64,000 bases of DNA from Erwinia endophytica. Lineage in GTDB: Bacteria > Pseudomonadota > Gammaproteobacteria > Enterobacterales > Enterobacteriaceae. Shown here one piece after another: positions 21,482 through 32,879 of this stretch. The position numbers were made by a program, and so were the translations under genes. The first letter of the stretch is position 1; each line of letters begins with the position of its first letter. Location: positions 1-64,000 of the forward strand of contig NZ_RQVV01000032.1 in the NCBI RefSeq assembly GCF_009295515.1. Direction: 5' to 3'. Under the pieces are notes generated by a model, which made no database searches, had not been told where the DNA came from, and saw only the letters and a program-made list of their open reading frames with translations.

Positions 21482-23209
21482 ATGGACAGGTATCCCAGCA
21501 TCAAATCGATGTTGCTGACTTTCTTAACTATTTTTTTCATTTACAACACCAAATCCAACGCCGCCGAGGTCACCCCCCCTCAGTCAAAAGACGCTGAAAA
21601 CGCAATTAAAAGCCAATTAAGTAATCAGGTTGAACAGGATAAAATCCGCAAAGAACACTTGCAAAACACAGCAAAAAAAAGCCGTTCTTCCAAACAAGAA
21701 TTTAACAAAACCCCTATCCAGTTTCCTGAGGAATCTCCATGTTATGCTATTGACAATGTTTATTATAAGAAAGACAACGATTCTCTTAATATAAAAACAT
21801 TAGATTATTTTACCCACCAGGCGCAAGGGAAATGCCTGGGCGTTAAAGGTATAAAATTACTGGCTGATGTTATGCAGAATGAAATTATCCGCCTGGGGTA
21901 TATCACGACGCGAATAAACATGCCGGAACAAAACCTGAATAGTCGAGAATTACATTTCAATATCGTGGCTGGAAAAATCGGAAAGATAAAACTCGAAGAA
22001 GGAGGGGCAAACTATATCAATCTCAAGACCACTCTCCCTTTGGATGAGGGCGATCTCCTTAACCTGAGCGATCTGGAACAGGGAAGTTTCAACCTGCAGC
22101 GCGTGCCGGGTTCAAAAGTGAAAATCAATCTGGTTCCCGGTGCCGAAAAAGGCGAAAGTGATATCCTCATTCATCGTGAACAGGACAAATTCTGGCAAGT
22201 CGGCGCCTGGGTCAATGATGCCGGGAGCAAAACAAGCGGACGCTATCAGGCTGGCGCGGCACTCTATCTCAATAACATCACCTCACTGAGCGATACCTTT
22301 TACGTCTCTATGGGACATGATATTGATACCCGACATAAGCCTGAAGGCAACAGTAACTGGTCGATTGGTTACAGCATCCCCTGGGGATATTGGTGGATGG
22401 ATCTGTATGCCAGCCACAGCCGCTACAAGCAACGCGTGCAGGCAACATGGTCAGACTGGATGCTGAATAATAAGAACGAATATTACAGTCTGCAGCTTAA
22501 CCGACAATTGTCAAATACCATCCATCAGCGAACGACAGCAGGACTACAGATTTTTGATGTTCGCTCACGCTACTACTATGAAAATGTCGAACTAAACAGT
22601 ATGCACAAACACAGTACCGGATGGAAAGCTATCCTGAATCATCAGCATTATTTTAATAACGCGGTGGTTAGCGGGAGCCTGAGCTATCAGAAAAAGATGC
22701 CCTGGTTTAACAGTGCTTCCACGCTGGAACAACAACAAAAAGTCATTGACAGCGCAGGCCGTATAATCACGCTGAATTTGCAAGCATCGATGAATTTCAA
22801 CCTGTTCAATCAAACACTGAACTATTCACCTTATTTTATGCTGCAACTTTCTCCCGATCTTCTCTCAACACTGGATGCGTTCGTTATGGGGAATCGCTGG
22901 ACTGTGCGCGGGTTCGATGGTGAATCTAATCTACAGGAGAACCAGGGATGGTATTGGCGAAATAATATCACCTGGGTTTTAAAAGATAAAAACTATCAGC
23001 CTTATTTAGGACTGGATGTCGGACGGGTTATCGGCAATAAGAGCCAACAGTATTACTCAGGAAAAAGCATGGTAGGAAGCGTCGTCGGTTTACGCGGCAG
23101 AATGTGGAATACAGGATACGATCTTTTTGCCGGCACACCATTGAAAAAACCACAGGGATTTCATACCGACCCTCTTACTTTGGGATTTTCACTTCAATGG
23201 AAATATTAA
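21482..23209 (+). CDS. Two-partner secretion outer-membrane transporter (TpsB, ShlB/FhaC/HecB family)
   Basis: Outer-membrane beta-barrel that exports the next gene's product. The 575-residue protein starts with a signal peptide (hydrophobic LLTFLTIFFIYN, likely cut near KSNA-AE). A periplasmic linker and POTRA region follow (about 80-240, including CLGVKGIKLLADVMQNEI). The C-terminal barrel has the conserved VRGFDGE loop motif (about residues 474-480) and ends FSLQWKY, with the aromatic terminus of barrel proteins. The partner exoprotein starts 82 bp downstream. The locus replaces yiiX in the metJ-rpmE interval, which with its A/T-rich flanks suggests acquisition. Confidence 0.93.
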   Translation: MDRYPSIKSMLLTFLTIFFIYNTKSNAAEVTPPQSKDAENAIKSQLSNQVEQDKIRKEHLQNTAKKSRSSKQEFNKTPIQFPEESPCYAIDNVYYKKDNDSLNIKTLDYFTHQAQGKCLGVKGIKLLADVMQNEIIRLGYITTRINMPEQNLNSRELHFNIVAGKIGKIKLEEGGANYINLKTTLPLDEGDLLNLSDLEQGSFNLQRVPGSKVKINLVPGAEKGESDILIHREQDKFWQVGAWVNDAGSKTSGRYQAGAALYLNNITSLSDTFYVSMGHDIDTRHKPEGNSNWSIGYSIPWGYWWMDLYASHSRYKQRVQATWSDWMLNNKNEYYSLQLNRQLSNTIHQRTTAGLQIFDVRSRYYYENVELNSMHKHSTGWKAILNHQHYFNNAVVSGSLSYQKKMPWFNSASTLEQQQKVIDSAGRIITLNLQASMNFNLFNQTLNYSPYFMLQLSPDLLSTLDAFVMGNRWTVRGFDGESNLQENQGWYWRNNITWVLKDKNYQPYLGLDVGRVIGNKSQQYYSGKSMVGSVVGLRGRMWNTGYDLFAGTPLKKPQGFHTDPLTLGFSLQWKY

Positions 23210-23291
23210 AATAATTTCAAAAAACACTTTCAGGAAAAACAGAAATAAACATCAGGAACAATTACCAAAAACAAAGGAGTAAAATATTAAA

Positions 23292-25508
23292 ATGCATAAA
23301 TTTAACACACTATTTTTAGTCACATCGATCGCTATCGCATCCCATGCTGCGTTTGCCGAACCGACTAACTACACACATCTAAATGGTTCAACCGTCGTTG
23401 ATATTAACACCCCCGACGCAAACGGACTGTCCCACAACATCTGGTCAGAGTTTAACGTTAGTGAAAAAGGAATGGTGCTGAATAACAGTACTGAGAATTT
23501 AATACGTGATAGCGGTAATATTGGAAAGAACTCCAATTTGAGCACTGCCGCCACCGTTATTCTCAACGAAGTGGTTTCCAATAAGGCCAGTACCCTCAGT
23601 GGTTTTATTGAGGTCGCGGGTCAACAGGCAGATGTTATCATCGCCAACCCTAACGGCATCACTTGCTCAGGCTGTAGCTTTATCAATACCAGTCACACAA
23701 CGCTAACAACAGGTACGCCAGTGCTGGTTGACGGCGTACTGACTGGATTTAATGTTTCTCAAGGCACCGTAACCATTGGCAGTAACGGTCTCACCAATGA
23801 TCAAAGCTATACCGATATTCTGGCAGAAACCATTCGTATTAATGGCCTGATTGAAACCGATTCCCTGAAGGCAATTGCGGGCATTTATACCTATGACAGC
23901 ACCAGTGGGGAAGCCACGACGAGCGGGAGTTACTCTTCGTCCAGCACTGGCATCGACGTCAGTGCGTTGGGTGGCGTTACTGCAGGTGTTATCCAGTTAC
24001 AAACCACAAAATCTGGTGCCGGGGTGAATAACAGCGGTACTCTGTCAACAGATTCAATTCAGATAACCTCTAATGGTACGCTGATTAATTCCGGATCCAT
24101 GACAGCCAGTGGCGATATTACGGCTACCTCCGCAGGCAAAATGAGTAATACGGGTTCGATCACTGGCAATAATATGCAATTGACGTCGTCAGGCGCCCTG
24201 AACAACAGTGGAACCATTACCGCCAGCGGCGACGTGGTAGCGTCCGCAACCGGTGGTGCTATCAGTAACTCAGGTTCACTGACCGGCGATGATATACAGT
24301 TGGTGTCATCAAGTTCCCTGAGCAACAGCAACACCATTACCGCCAGCGGCAACATGGTGGCTTCCTCAGGCGGTGCGATGAGTAATAGCGGCTCGCTCAC
24401 CGGCAACAATGTGCAGTTGGTGTCGTCAAGTACCTTGAGCAACAGCAACACCATTACCGCCAGCGGCAGCATGGTGGCTTCCTCAGGCGGTGCGATGAGT
24501 AATACCGGCTCGCTCACCGGCAACAATGTGCAATTGGTGTCGTCAAATACCCTGAGCAACAGTGGAACCATTGAGGCAGACAATACCCTTTATGCGCTGG
24601 CGCTCGGTAAAATTTCAAACTCAAGCAATGGGACTCTGAGCGGAACCGCCGCGAATCAACTGATCTCTTATATTGGCGATATTGAGAACAAAGGTGTGAT
24701 CAGTTCCGACGGCGCAGTCTATGTTCGTACAGGATATATGCTCGACAGTAGCTACGCGCTGACTTCCGTAGCTGACACCAGCATCACCAATAGCGGCAGC
24801 ATCAATGGCGTTACTGGAGTGACATTACAGGCAACCAAAGCTATCAACCTGAGCAGTACTGTTGATTCACAGGGTACAACCTACCTGGGTGCGACCACCG
24901 TGAAAAATACAGGAGCGGTAAGTGGGAATAATATAACGGTTTATTCTGATACCTTTGAAAACTCTGGAACCATGCAGGCCTCAAACCAGTTTATGGTCAC
25001 GGGACTCAGTAGCATTAGCAATTACGGCACGCTGAAGGGCAAAACACTAACCCTCAATACCGATGGTAGCTTCAACAGCAGTTATTGTTCCTGGTTTATT
25101 TTCTGCTCAGCCGGAACGCTGTCAGCAGAAACGTTAACGATCAATGCACCTACCATTAGCGCAATAAGTGATATTGACGGGACGATTGTTGCTCAGGTCA
25201 TTGAACTGAATAAACCTGATAGCACGACTACTGATAGTACCACCGATGACAGTGCGACTACTGACAGTAACACTACTGATAGCACCACTGATGACAGTGC
25301 GACTACTGACAGTAACACTACTGATAGTACCACTGATGACAGTGCGACTACTGACAGTAACACTACTGATAGTACCACTGATGACAGTGCAACTACTGAC
25401 AGTAACACTACTGATAGTGCTGCTGAAGACAGTGCGACTACTGACAGTAACACTACTGATAGTACCACTGAAGACAGTGCGACTACTGGCAGTACCACTA
25501 CCGAGTAA
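23292..25508 (+). CDS. Short two-partner secretion exoprotein (TpsA), repeat-rich
   Basis: Secreted filamentous-haemagglutinin-type protein of 738 residues. A signal peptide (MHKFNTLFLVTSIAIASHAAFA) precedes the TPS secretion domain (about 23-250), which has the family motif NPNGI at 119-123 followed by Cys125 and Cys128. Residues about 258-455 are 39-40-residue haemagglutinin-like repeats (motif SNSxTITASG) expected to form a beta-helix. Residues 643-738 are low-complexity Asp/Ser/Thr, with six 15-residue units of the type DSTTDDSATTDSNTT, very acidic and without lysine or arginine. Most relatives (FHA, HecA) have several thousand residues; this one ends in the repeats with no toxin-like C-terminus. 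An adhesin or biofilm role is inferred. The start has a good AAAGGAG site. Confidence 0.9.
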   Translation: MHKFNTLFLVTSIAIASHAAFAEPTNYTHLNGSTVVDINTPDANGLSHNIWSEFNVSEKGMVLNNSTENLIRDSGNIGKNSNLSTAATVILNEVVSNKASTLSGFIEVAGQQADVIIANPNGITCSGCSFINTSHTTLTTGTPVLVDGVLTGFNVSQGTVTIGSNGLTNDQSYTDILAETIRINGLIETDSLKAIAGIYTYDSTSGEATTSGSYSSSSTGIDVSALGGVTAGVIQLQTTKSGAGVNNSGTLSTDSIQITSNGTLINSGSMTASGDITATSAGKMSNTGSITGNNMQLTSSGALNNSGTITASGDVVASATGGAISNSGSLTGDDIQLVSSSSLSNSNTITASGNMVASSGGAMSNSGSLTGNNVQLVSSSTLSNSNTITASGSMVASSGGAMSNTGSLTGNNVQLVSSNTLSNSGTIEADNTLYALALGKISNSSNGTLSGTAANQLISYIGDIENKGVISSDGAVYVRTGYMLDSSYALTSVADTSITNSGSINGVTGVTLQATKAINLSSTVDSQGTTYLGATTVKNTGAVSGNNITVYSDTFENSGTMQASNQFMVTGLSSISNYGTLKGKTLTLNTDGSFNSSYCSWFIFCSAGTLSAETLTINAPTISAISDIDGTIVAQVIELNKPDSTTTDSTTDDSATTDSNTTDSTTDDSATTDSNTTDSTTDDSATTDSNTTDSTTDDSATTDSNTTDSAAEDSATTDSNTTDSTTEDSATTGSTTTE
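24063..24533 (+). repeat. 117-120-bp tandem repeats in the exoprotein gene
   Basis: Four copies in register: 24063-24179, 24180-24299, 24300-24416 and 24417-24533, with a degenerate fifth after that. The third and fourth are nearly identical at DNA level, while the first two have drifted. This suggests recent duplication within a beta-helix repeat array. Confidence 0.88.
25233..25502 (+). repeat. Six 45-bp tandem repeats at the 3' end of the exoprotein gene
   Basis: Six units of exactly 45 bp start at 25233, 25278, 25323, 25368, 25413 and 25458. Units 1-4 encode the same 15 residues and differ only by rare silent changes. Units 5 and 6 carry substitutions (DSAAED, DSTTED, and TGS in the last). 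The unit is a multiple of three, so copy-number change keeps the frame. Confidence 0.95.
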
Positions 25509-25526
25509 TATCTGATCAACTAAAAG

Positions 25527-25561
25527 AGCCCTCTTCAGATATCTGTATCATGAAGGGGGCT
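25527..25561 (+). terminator. Hairpin after the exoprotein gene
   Basis: An 11-bp stem (AGCCCTCTTCA with TGAAGGGGGCT, one G-T pair) and 13-base loop begin 18 bp after the stop. No T run follows, so this may end transcription weakly or protect the 3' end. Confidence 0.5.
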
Positions 25562-25702
25562 GGGATCTACCGCATAAAAATCAAGGGGTTTCCTCTGCCA
25601 TTCTGGCAACATCAATCAATTTATCGGACTGGCTGAAACTACCCGACAAGACAAAAGTGAGAACAACACAAAGAAGTGAGAGAGGAAAGGGTCAAAAAAA
25701 TT

Positions 25703-25742
25703 TTTAAAAATAATGCCGGTTATTCAAGGTGACCGGCATTAT
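25703..25742 (-). terminator. Terminator of rpmE
   Basis: On the minus strand the arms ATAATGCCGGT and ACCGGCATTAT form an 11-bp stem, followed by a T-rich stretch. It lies 50 bp beyond the rpmE stop. Confidence 0.85.
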
Positions 25743-25792
25743 GTGTTTCATTTTATCCGCGACGGAAACCGTCTCCGTCTCTGGCAACGTGC

Positions 25793-26005
25793 TTATTTGC
25801 TGCCTGGGATGCTGAAACGCTTGTTGAAACGGTCAACACGACCACCGGTAGCAACATCACGCTGCTTACCTGTGTAGAACGGGTGGCAGTTACCGCACAC
25901 GTCCAGGTTCAGGTCGTGACCCACGGTTGAGCGGGTTTTGATTTCGTTACCGCAAGAACATTTTGCAGTAACGTCAACGTAATTTGGGTGAATACCTTTT
26001 TTCAT
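25793..26005 (-). CDS. rpmE: Ribosomal protein bL31, zinc-binding type
   Basis: Large-subunit ribosomal protein of 70 residues that bridges the two subunits. The four zinc-ligand cysteines Cys16, Cys18, Cys37 and Cys40 are present, so this is the zinc-containing paralogue rather than YkgM. It is divergent from priA, as in E. coli. Confidence 0.97.
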   Translation of the reverse strand: MKKGIHPNYVDVTAKCSCGNEIKTRSTVGHDLNLDVCGNCHPFYTGKQRDVATGGRVDRFNKRFSIPGSK

Positions 26006-26021
26006 GGGAAACCTCAGTTAA

Positions 26022-28421
<2,400 letters not shown>

Positions 28422-28632
28422 AAGTCCTCCCTGTTGCAGTGGTTTACTGCGAGGAACAGCGAAAAAAGTCGCACAAGTCACAATTTTTATGCAAATTAAA
28501 TAACGCCATTCACTCTCATCGGTTATTTATGGGAGATGGTCAACATCAACAAAAGACGAACAGCAACACAGAACATCGTCCTGATAATCCCTGAAGGTCA
28601 GGTCAGCTGAGGCTGACGTGAGGAGAAAAGCG

Positions 28633-29676
28633 TTGGAGCAGAATCAAGAGATGACGGGTGCCACGATGAAGGACGTAGCGGAAAAAGCCGGCGTATCCAC
28701 AGCGACGGTATCGCGGGCCCTGATGCACCCGGAAAAAGTCTCTGCCGCCACACGACAAAAAGTGGAAGAAGCGGTGGTTGCTGTCGGTTACTCTCCTCAC
28801 TCGATGGCCCGTAACACCAAACACAACGAGTCAAAAACCATCCTGGTCATCGTCCCGGACATCTGTGATCCGTTTTTCAGTGAAATGATCCGCGGTATTG
28901 AAGTGGTTGCGGCCAGTCAACGTTATCTGGTCCTGATTGGCGACTGCGCTCACCAGAACCGCCAGGAACAATCCTTCCTTAACCTGATGATGGCCCGACA
29001 GATTGATGGTATGGTGCTACTGGGCTCCCAGGTCCCTTTCGATACCAGCCGGGAAGAGCAGTATAATCTGCCACCAATGGTGATGGCGAATGAGTTCGCG
29101 CCAGAGCTGGAGTTACCCACCGTCCATATCGATAACCTGACAGCCGCCTTTGAGGCGGTCAATCATCTGCTAAAATTGGGCCACAGACGTATCGCCTGTA
29201 TCTCTGGTCCACATGATTTGCCTCTGTGCCAGTATCGTCTACAAGGTTACATTCAAGCACTCAGACGCAGTGGCATTACACTGGATCAACACTATATTGT
29301 GCGGGGTGACTTCACTTTTGAGGCGGGTTCCCAGGCGATGAAACAACTCATGGCATTACCCCATCCGCCTGATGCGCTATTTTGCCACAGCGATATCATG
29401 GCCCTGGGCGCGATGTCACAGGCAAAAAATATGGGATTGCGCATCCCGCAGGATTTATCTCTGATCGGTTTTGATGATATCGAGCTGTCGCGCTACAGCG
29501 ACCCACAGTTGACGACCGTAGCCCAACCGCGATTTGATATTGGCCGTGAAGCAATGAACCTGCTACTGGAACAGTTACAAGGCAAAACAGTCAACAGTGG
29601 TTCACGCCTGCTGGATTTCGAACTGAAGATCCGCGGCAGCACCGCCCCCTCTTCTCTTCGAGAGAAGATTCGGTAG
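28633..29676 (+). CDS. cytR: LacI-family repressor CytR
   Basis: Represses nucleoside uptake and catabolism genes together with CRP, and is relieved by cytidine. A LacI-type helix-turn-helix (MKDVAEKAGVSTATVSRAL) lies near the N-terminus, followed by a periplasmic-binding-type effector domain with FSEMIRGIEV and PTVHIDNLTAA. I chose the TTG at 28633 because AGGAG (28621-28625) stands at the right distance. This gives 347 residues against 341 in E. coli. The frame also allows a GTG at 28618, but that would precede the ribosome-binding site. Confidence 0.92.
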   Translation: MEQNQEMTGATMKDVAEKAGVSTATVSRALMHPEKVSAATRQKVEEAVVAVGYSPHSMARNTKHNESKTILVIVPDICDPFFSEMIRGIEVVAASQRYLVLIGDCAHQNRQEQSFLNLMMARQIDGMVLLGSQVPFDTSREEQYNLPPMVMANEFAPELELPTVHIDNLTAAFEAVNHLLKLGHRRIACISGPHDLPLCQYRLQGYIQALRRSGITLDQHYIVRGDFTFEAGSQAMKQLMALPHPPDALFCHSDIMALGAMSQAKNMGLRIPQDLSLIGFDDIELSRYSDPQLTTVAQPRFDIGREAMNLLLEQLQGKTVNSGSRLLDFELKIRGSTAPSSLREKIR

Positions 29677-29846
29677 CGGGAAAAAAGACCCTCAGTGGCG
29701 GCAAAATCGAGATTCAGTAGATTCTTAGTTGTATCCCTGCTGGTCAAACTTCCAGCCCTTGAGTAACATGACGGGCTGACAGCCGGGCGCGCCAGCACAA
29801 ATTATTGCCCAACCTTACCTTTCCATTGATTATTAGCGAAACGATA

Positions 29847-30740
29847 GTGGCACAAAAAGATTACGTAGGCCGCGGACGTTCTACAGGGACGCGTCGCAAA
29901 AAGACCAACAGTCGCAACAAGAAGCGCAGTAGTGGTTCAGGTATCTCGAAGATAATGGTGGTCCTTGCCGCTGCGGTGCTAGTGGCCTTTGTCGGCGGAC
30001 TGTGGTTTATTGCCCATCATAAAAAAGAAGAGGCGCCAATTATTCCGGATCATAAAGCACCCGGAAACGGCCTGCCGCCCAAACCTGAAGAACGCTGGCG
30101 CTATATTAAAGAGCTGGAAAACCGCCAGACAACTGTTCCAACGCCAACCGAGCCTTCTGCTGGGGGTGAAGTGCATTCCCAGACGCAACTTACCGATGAG
30201 CAACGCCAGTTGCTGGAGCAAATGCAGGCCGATATGCGCCAGCAGCCAACCCAGCTGAATGAAGTACCATGGAACGAGCAAACGCCAGCTCAACGCCAGC
30301 AAACATTACAGCGTCAACAGCAGCAAACCCAATTGCAGCAACAGTCGCGTATGCAACCACAACAGCCCCGTACTCAGACACCAACGGCAGTACCGCAGCA
30401 GACCCACATGCTGCCGCAGAGTCAGAGTCATACTCAACCGACAGCGCCAGTAACGCGCCAGGCTCCAGCCCAGACGCAAACGGCACAGCCGAAAGAAGCG
30501 CAGAAAGAGAAAACTCAGCACTGGATGGTACAATGTGGTTCCTTCAAAGGAGCAAACCAGGCAGAGTCAATCCGTGCCCAACTGGCCTTCGAAGGGTTTG
30601 AAAGCCGGATTACCACCGGTGGCGGCTGGAACCGCGTGGTGATTGGACCATTCAGTAATCGTGCGGGGGCGGACAGTACCTTGAAGACCCTGCGCGGTTC
30701 CGGCCACGCAAATTGTATTCCTCTCGCCATTGGGGGTTGA
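29847..30740 (+). CDS. ftsN: Cell division protein FtsN
   Basis: Bitopic inner-membrane protein that triggers septal peptidoglycan synthesis. From the GTG at 29847 (MAQKDYVGRG) it has 297 residues. It has a basic cytoplasmic tail, a membrane segment at about 34-55, the periplasmic region with GNGLPPKPEERWRYIKELE (the essential helix region), a Gln-rich linker, and a C-terminal SPOR domain (MVQCGSFK to the end) that binds denuded glycan. E. coli FtsN also uses GTG. The stop codon lies inside the sigma-32 promoter of hslVU. Confidence 0.95.
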   Translation: MAQKDYVGRGRSTGTRRKKTNSRNKKRSSGSGISKIMVVLAAAVLVAFVGGLWFIAHHKKEEAPIIPDHKAPGNGLPPKPEERWRYIKELENRQTTVPTPTEPSAGGEVHSQTQLTDEQRQLLEQMQADMRQQPTQLNEVPWNEQTPAQRQQTLQRQQQQTQLQQQSRMQPQQPRTQTPTAVPQQTHMLPQSQSHTQPTAPVTRQAPAQTQTAQPKEAQKEKTQHWMVQCGSFKGANQAESIRAQLAFEGFESRITTGGGWNRVVIGPFSNRAGADSTLKTLRGSGHANCIPLAIGG

Positions 30741-30763
30741 AACCTCTCAATCCCGCCCCATAT
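30737..30763 (+). promoter_or_regulatory. Sigma-32 (heat-shock) promoter of hslVU
   Basis: TTGAAA (30737-30742) and CCCCATAT (30756-30763) are separated by 13 bp, a full match to the RpoH consensus. The -35 element overlaps the ftsN stop codon. Transcription should start near 30770, just before the leader hairpin. Confidence 0.88.
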
Positions 30764-30777
30764 CTGGTTGCATCAAT

Positions 30778-30800
30778 GCCCTGCAGTTGCACTGCAGGGC
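30778..30800 (+). promoter_or_regulatory. Leader hairpin of hslVU mRNA
   Basis: A perfect 10-bp stem (GCCCTGCAGT/ACTGCAGGGC) with a 3-base loop and no T run after it. It lies between the predicted heat-shock transcription start and the hslV ribosome-binding site. It is therefore more likely a 5'-end stabilising structure than a terminator. I recall that E. coli hslVU mRNA also has a 5' stem-loop that affects its stability. Confidence 0.7.
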
Positions 30801-30830
30801 TATCTTCCGACGGCAACAAGGGGTCTGCCC

Positions 30831-31361
30831 GTGACAACAATTGTAAGTGTACGACGCAACGGCCAGGTAGTCATTGGCGGTGATGGCCAGGCTACTCTCG
30901 GCAACACAGTAATGAAAGGCAACGTCAAGAAAGTGCGTCGTCTCTATAATGACCAGGTCATTGCTGGTTTTGCTGGCGGAACCGCAGATGCCTTTACGCT
31001 GTTTGAACTATTCGAACGCAAGCTGGAAATGCATCAGGGTCATCTGGTGAAGGCCGCCGTTGAATTAGCCAAAGACTGGCGTACTGATCGTATGTTGCGC
31101 AAGCTGGAAGCCCTGCTGGCTGTAGCGGATGAGAACGCCTCTCTGATTATTACCGGTAATGGTGACGTCATCCAGCCTGAAAACGATTTGATTGCTATTG
31201 GTTCTGGTGGTCCTTACGCGCAGGCTGCTGCTCGTGCACTACTGGAAAACACCGAGCTCGGTGCGCGCGATATAGTGGAAAAAGCGCTGGGTATTGCAGG
31301 CGATATCTGCATTTACACCAACCACAATCTCACCATTGAAGAATTACCGTCTAAAGCGTAA
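30831..31361 (+). CDS. hslV: HslV (ClpQ) protease subunit
   Basis: Threonine peptidase that forms the double-hexamer core of the HslUV ATP-dependent protease. The GTG at 30831 gives 176 residues, the E. coli length, and exposes the catalytic Thr after methionine removal ([11 protein letters not shown]). AAGGGG stands ahead of it. Nearly the whole protein is identical to E. coli HslV. hslU follows after 10 bp, and the sigma-32 promoter upstream makes the pair heat-inducible. Confidence 0.97.
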   Translation: MTTIVSVRRNGQVVIGGDGQATLGNTVMKGNVKKVRRLYNDQVIAGFAGGTADAFTLFELFERKLEMHQGHLVKAAVELAKDWRTDRMLRKLEALLAVADENASLIITGNGDVIQPENDLIAIGSGGPYAQAAARALLENTELGARDIVEKALGIAGDICIYTNHNLTIEELPSKA

Positions 31362-31371
31362 GGACCTAACT

Positions 31372-32703
31372 ATGTCTGAAATGACTCCGCGCGAAATCGT
31401 CAGCGAATTGAACAGATTTATCATCGGCCAGGATAGTGCCAAGCGTGCTGTGGCTATCGCCTTGCGTAATCGCTGGCGCCGTATGCAACTCGACGAAGAT
31501 CTGCGCCATGAAGTCACGCCAAAAAATATTCTGATGATCGGCCCGACAGGGGTCGGTAAAACCGAGATCGCCCGTCGACTGGCAAAGTTAGCCAACGCGC
31601 CATTTATCAAAGTCGAAGCGACAAAATTCACCGAAGTGGGCTATGTCGGAAAAGAAGTGGATTCCATTATCCGCGATCTGACCGATTCTGCGATCAAAAT
31701 GGTTCGCTCTCAGGCGATTGAGAAAAACCGCTACCGCGCCGAAGAAATGGCCGAAGAACGTATTCTTGATGCCCTGATCCCACCCGCCAAAAATAATTGG
31801 GGTCAGTCCGAGCCTGCGGCTGAATCGTCTGCAGCCCGCCAGTCTTTCCGCAAGAAACTGCGCGAGGGCGAACTGGACGATAAAGAAATTGAAATCAATC
31901 TGGCGGCCGCGCCAATGGGCGTGGAAATCATGGCGCCTCCGGGTATGGAAGAGATGACCAGCCAGTTACAGTCGATGTTCCAGAACCTGGGGGGGCAGAA
32001 ACAAAAGCCACGCAAATTAAAGATCAAAGACGCGATGAAAATGTTGGTGGAAGAAGAAGCCGCCAAACTGGTGAATCCAGAAGAGCTTAAACAGGAAGCC
32101 ATCGAAGCCGTTGAGCAACACGGTATCGTGTTTATTGATGAGATCGACAAAGTCTGTAAGCGTGGCGAAAGCTCCGGACCGGACGTCTCCCGTGAAGGCG
32201 TACAGCGCGATCTGCTACCGCTGGTAGAAGGCTGCACCGTATCAACCAAGCACGGCATGGTAAAAACCGACCACATCCTGTTTATCGCCTCTGGTGCGTT
32301 CCAGGTTGCCAGCCCTTCCGATTTGATCCCGGAACTGCAAGGGCGTCTGCCAATCCGCGTCGAATTGCAGGCTCTGACCACGCATGACTTTGAGCGTATC
32401 CTGACGGAACCGAAGGCGTCTGTCACCGCACAGTACAAAGCGCTGATGAAAACCGAGGGAGTGGATATTCACTTTACCGAGGACGGTATCAGTCGTATTG
32501 CCGCCGCCGCATGGCAGGTGAACGAATCGGCGGAAAACATTGGTGCCCGCCGCCTGCATACGGTGCTTGAGCGTCTGGTGGAAGAAATTTCCTTTGATGC
32601 CAGTGACCGCAGCGGTGAATCCATTACGATTGACGCCGACTACGTGAGCAAGCACCTGGATGAACTGGTGGCCGACGAAGACCTCAGCCGCTTTATTCTG
32701 TAA
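31372..32703 (+). CDS. hslU: HslU (ClpY) ATPase subunit
   Basis: AAA+ unfoldase that feeds substrates into HslV. It has 443 residues from the ATG at 31372 ([20 protein letters not shown]), preceded by AAGGA. It has Walker A GPTGVGKT at 57-64, Walker B VFIDEIDK near 253-260, and the C-terminal tail ending SRFIL, which docks into HslV. An intermediate I-domain lies between the Walker motifs. Confidence 0.97.
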   Translation: MSEMTPREIVSELNRFIIGQDSAKRAVAIALRNRWRRMQLDEDLRHEVTPKNILMIGPTGVGKTEIARRLAKLANAPFIKVEATKFTEVGYVGKEVDSIIRDLTDSAIKMVRSQAIEKNRYRAEEMAEERILDALIPPAKNNWGQSEPAAESSAARQSFRKKLREGELDDKEIEINLAAAPMGVEIMAPPGMEEMTSQLQSMFQNLGGQKQKPRKLKIKDAMKMLVEEEAAKLVNPEELKQEAIEAVEQHGIVFIDEIDKVCKRGESSGPDVSREGVQRDLLPLVEGCTVSTKHGMVKTDHILFIASGAFQVASPSDLIPELQGRLPIRVELQALTTHDFERILTEPKASVTAQYKALMKTEGVDIHFTEDGISRIAAAAWQVNESAENIGARRLHTVLERLVEEISFDASDRSGESITIDADYVSKHLDELVADEDLSRFIL

Positions 32704-32720
32704 GCGTAAATACCATTATC

Positions 32721-32738
32721 AGGAGGTTTCGGCCTCCT
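32721..32738 (+). terminator. Short hairpin after hslU
   Basis: AGGAGG and CCTCCT (32721-32726 and 32733-32738) form a 6-bp stem with a loop of six, followed by a pyrimidine-rich stretch. It is plausible as the hslVU terminator. Confidence 0.5.
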
Positions 32739-32879
32739 CTTCTACCCTCATTTTTCTCAACGCATCCGGACTCGCTGTTTCGAGCATCATTGACGTGGAT
32801 TAAGTCTTTCATCATCCGCAAACAGTACACTGACCGGAATTCAGCGTGTTCTCTTTTCTCCAGCAAAGGCTAGTGCCTC

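Noticed and set aside
24059-24583. 174-codon open frame antisense to the exoprotein repeats
   Set aside because: It is the complement of a repeated coding array; its Leu/Val-rich repeats mirror the sense repeats, with no ribosome-binding site or family match.
25233-25502. Possible CRISPR-like array
   Set aside because: The units are directly adjacent without unique spacers and lie inside a secreted-protein gene; there are no cas genes.
21482-25508. Contact-dependent inhibition (CdiBA) system
   Set aside because: The exoprotein is far too short, lacks a toxin C-terminus, and no small immunity gene follows.
25193-25519. Long antisense and shifted open frames over the 45-bp repeats
   Set aside because: Any frame stays open across repeats with a length divisible by three. 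The products are pure repeat translations with no other support.
30778-30800. Terminator of ftsN
   Set aside because: There is no T run, and the hairpin lies downstream of a sigma-32 promoter, so it belongs to the hslVU leader.
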